64,000 nucleotides of DNA from Streptomyces sp. TN58 (GTDB taxonomy: Bacteria > Actinomycetota > Actinomycetes > Streptomycetales > Streptomycetaceae), in NCBI RefSeq assembly GCF_001941845.1, contig NZ_CP018870.1, forward strand, positions 5,618,001 to 5,682,000, read 5' to 3'. The notes beneath the pieces are model-generated. The model saw only the letters and a program-made list of their open reading frames with translations, did no database searches and was not told the origin of the DNA. Each line of letters begins with the position of its first letter. Position 1 is the stretch's first letter. Positions 62,511-64,000 of the stretch are shown here, piece after piece. The position numbers were made by a program, and so were the translations under genes.

Positions 62511-64000
62511 CTACGCCAGGCCGAGCTCGCGGCGGAAGAACTCCAGCTCCAGCGCCATGATCTTCTCGCGGGTGCCGTTCGGCGTCATGTGGGTGACGCC
62601 CGGCAGGGCCAGCAGCTGGTGGGGGCGGCCCGCGTCCGTCAGGGCCTGGGACAGGCGCAGGGTGTGCGAGGGGTGGACGTTGTCGTCGGCGAGGCCCGTG
62701 ACCAGCAGCAGCGGGCGGGACAGCTTCGGGGCGTCGGGCAGCAGCGAGTCCCGTTCGTAGACGTCCGGGTGGTCCTGCGGCAGGCCCAGGTACCGCTCCG
62801 TGTACGCGGTGTCGTACTGCCGGAAGTCGGTCGGCGCGGCCCCGGCCGCCGCCGCGTGGAACACGTCGGGGCGGCGCAGTACCGCCATCGCCGACAGGTA
62901 GCCGCCGTACGACCAGCCGCGGATGCCGACCCGGCCGAGGTCGAGGTCGCCGTGGCGGGCGGCCAGCGCGTGCAGCGCCGCGACCTGGTCGTCGAGGGTG
63001 ACCTGGGAGAAGCCGCGGTACATGGCGTGGGTGTGGGCGGGGGAGACGTACGCGGTGCCGCGGTTGTCGACGGTCACCACCGCGAAGCCCTGGTCGGCCC
63101 ACCACTGGCGGTGCTGCCAGCGGCGCGGGTCGGCGGTGATGTCCTGGGCGCCGGGGCCGCCGTAGCTGTCCATCAGGACCGGCAGCCTGCGGCCGGGGAC
63201 GTGCCCGCGGGGCAGTACGAGCGCGGTGGGGACGGCGTGCTCGGTGACCCGCTCCAGGACCGGGGCCACCCGGTACGGCAGCGGTTCGGACAGGTCGGCG
63301 GGCGTCAACTCCCGCCCGTCGGGGGTGCGTACGGTGCGGCGCACGCGGTCGGCGCCGGCGGAGGTCAGCAGCAGGTACCCGGCCGAAGCGGTCACGCTGT
63401 GGACGCCCGGCCCGTCCGCGAGCGGGGCCGTCTCCCCGGTGGTGGTGTCCAGCAGGAGCACCTGCTGCTCGGCCGGGTCCCGCAGGGCCGCCTCGATCAG
63501 CAGCCGGCCCTCGTGGATCCCGGCCACCCGGCGGACCTGGACCTCGTCCCCGGTGAGCGGTACGCCGTCCACGGCGAGGCCCCGCGCGCCGCCGCCGGGG
63601 GTGTCGGTGACGGTCAGCGTCCGCCCGTCGGGGAGCCGGCAGGGGGTGCCGCCGACGTCGGGGTCCACCCAGAGGGGGTGCGTGGTGCGGGACACCTCCC
63701 GGGTGCGGCCGGTGGCGGGGTCGGCGGAGAGCAGGACGACGGTGCGCTGGAGCCGGTCCTGGACGGTGAGCAGGATCTCCCCGGCCGACTCCCAGCCCGC
63801 GTCGGAGACGTAGGGGTAGGTTTCGGCGTCCCAGTCGATCCGGGTCCGGGTCCCGGTCCCGTCCGGGCGGAGCACCCACAGCTGGACGTCGGCGTTGGGC
63901 CCGCCCGCCTCCGGGTAGGCGAAGTCCTCGGCCGGCAGCTCGGGGTGGGCCGGGTCGGCGAACCACCGTCGCCGGAGGGCGGATTCGTCGACGCGGGCGG
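62511..64000 (-). CDS. S9 family prolyl oligopeptidase/DPP-IV-like peptidase (5' end beyond the window)
   Basis: At least 496 residues are visible and the frame is open at the right edge. The N-terminal part is a beta-propeller (YPYVSDAGWESAGEILLTVQ, then several blade-like repeats). The catalytic alpha/beta-hydrolase domain has the nucleophile in GIRGWSYGGYLSAMAVL, Asp in VTGLADDNVHPSHTLRL and His in LPGVTHMTPNGT. No signal peptide is visible in this part. Such enzymes cleave after proline in short peptides, which would suit the import and degradation of collagen peptides. It is convergent with the importer operon; its promoter lies outside the window. Confidence 0.9.
   Translation of the reverse strand, partial: ARVDESALRRRWFADPAHPELPAEDFAYPEAGGPNADVQLWVLRPDGTGTRTRIDWDAETYPYVSDAGWESAGEILLTVQDRLQRTVVLLSADPATGRTREVSRTTHPLWVDPDVGGTPCRLPDGRTLTVTDTPGGGARGLAVDGVPLTGDEVQVRRVAGIHEGRLLIEAALRDPAEQQVLLLDTTTGETAPLADGPGVHSVTASAGYLLLTSAGADRVRRTVRTPDGRELTPADLSEPLPYRVAPVLERVTEHAVPTALVLPRGHVPGRRLPVLMDSYGGPGAQDITADPRRWQHRQWWADQGFAVVTVDNRGTAYVSPAHTHAMYRGFSQVTLDDQVAALHALAARHGDLDLGRVGIRGWSYGGYLSAMAVLRRPDVFHAAAAGAAPTDFRQYDTAYTERYLGLPQDHPDVYERDSLLPDAPKLSRPLLLVTGLADDNVHPSHTLRLSQALTDAGRPHQLLALPGVTHMTPNGTREKIMALELEFFRRELGLA

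Overview
The window is a chromosomal stretch of a high-GC actinomycete, almost certainly Streptomyces. Third codon positions are strongly G/C, GTG starts and 4-nt GTGA/ATGA gene overlaps are frequent, and family markers such as SepF, the methylmalonyl-CoA mutase set, an F420-type LLM oxidoreductase and a DtxR-type iron box fit that genus. I saw no rRNA, tRNA, CRISPR array or intact transposase.

Left end (1-9307): anti-plasmid and anti-phage defence. The tail of an SMC-like JetC and a complete JetD (Wadjet type III families) are followed by a 1895-residue DUF4011-helicase-nuclease protein that ends in what looks like a GreA/GreB-type module. 9371-13804 holds a small membrane protein, an NfeD-like/flotillin pair, a graveyard of broken genes (MmyB-type regulator, SDR enzyme, SnoaL-like protein) and a hypothetical gene. 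13920-20654 carries an Lrp/AsnC regulator divergent from an asparaginase, then the meaB-mutB-mutA methylmalonyl-CoA mutase operon. 21300-27868 holds a MerR regulator, an iron-regulated DUF2470 protein, a SepF paralogue, a P-loop ATPase, a TnpB remnant, a MazG-like pyrophosphohydrolase and an LLM oxidoreductase.

27869-28227 contains two small inverted-repeat elements (MITE-like) carrying the same core in opposite orientation. They are followed by mmuM, the RNA-repair pair hen1-pnkp (pnkp has an apparent one-base frameshift between its phosphatase and ligase parts), a small exported protein, arginine deiminase and ornithine carbamoyltransferase. 36535-43814 is an aryl-CoA catabolic cluster: CoA ligase, PaaX-type regulator, fused FAD hydroxylase/OYE reductase, enoyl-CoA hydratase, acyl-CoA dehydrogenase and RidA. 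The gene set fits anthraniloyl-CoA or salicylyl-CoA degradation. 43815-44724 is a gene-free block of inverted and tandem repeats.

The right third (44725-64000) is the most coherent and interesting part: a collagen-to-hydroxyproline utilisation locus. It encodes a secreted M9 collagenase, an Xaa-Pro aminopeptidase, a three-subunit D-hydroxyproline-type dehydrogenase, a pyrroline-hydroxycarboxylate deaminase (DHDPS fold), two proline-racemase-family enzymes, an ornithine-cyclodeaminase-like reductase, a GntR/FCD regulator, a five-gene oligopeptide ABC importer and a prolyl-oligopeptidase-type peptidase. A 17-bp motif close to AATGTGACATTNTACTG sits in front of every transcription unit of this locus whose upstream region is inside the window. 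The collagenase and importer promoters share an identical 32-bp block with the motif between -35 and -10. I infer one GntR-controlled regulon linking extracellular collagen digestion, peptide import, intracellular prolyl-peptide cleavage and hydroxyproline catabolism.
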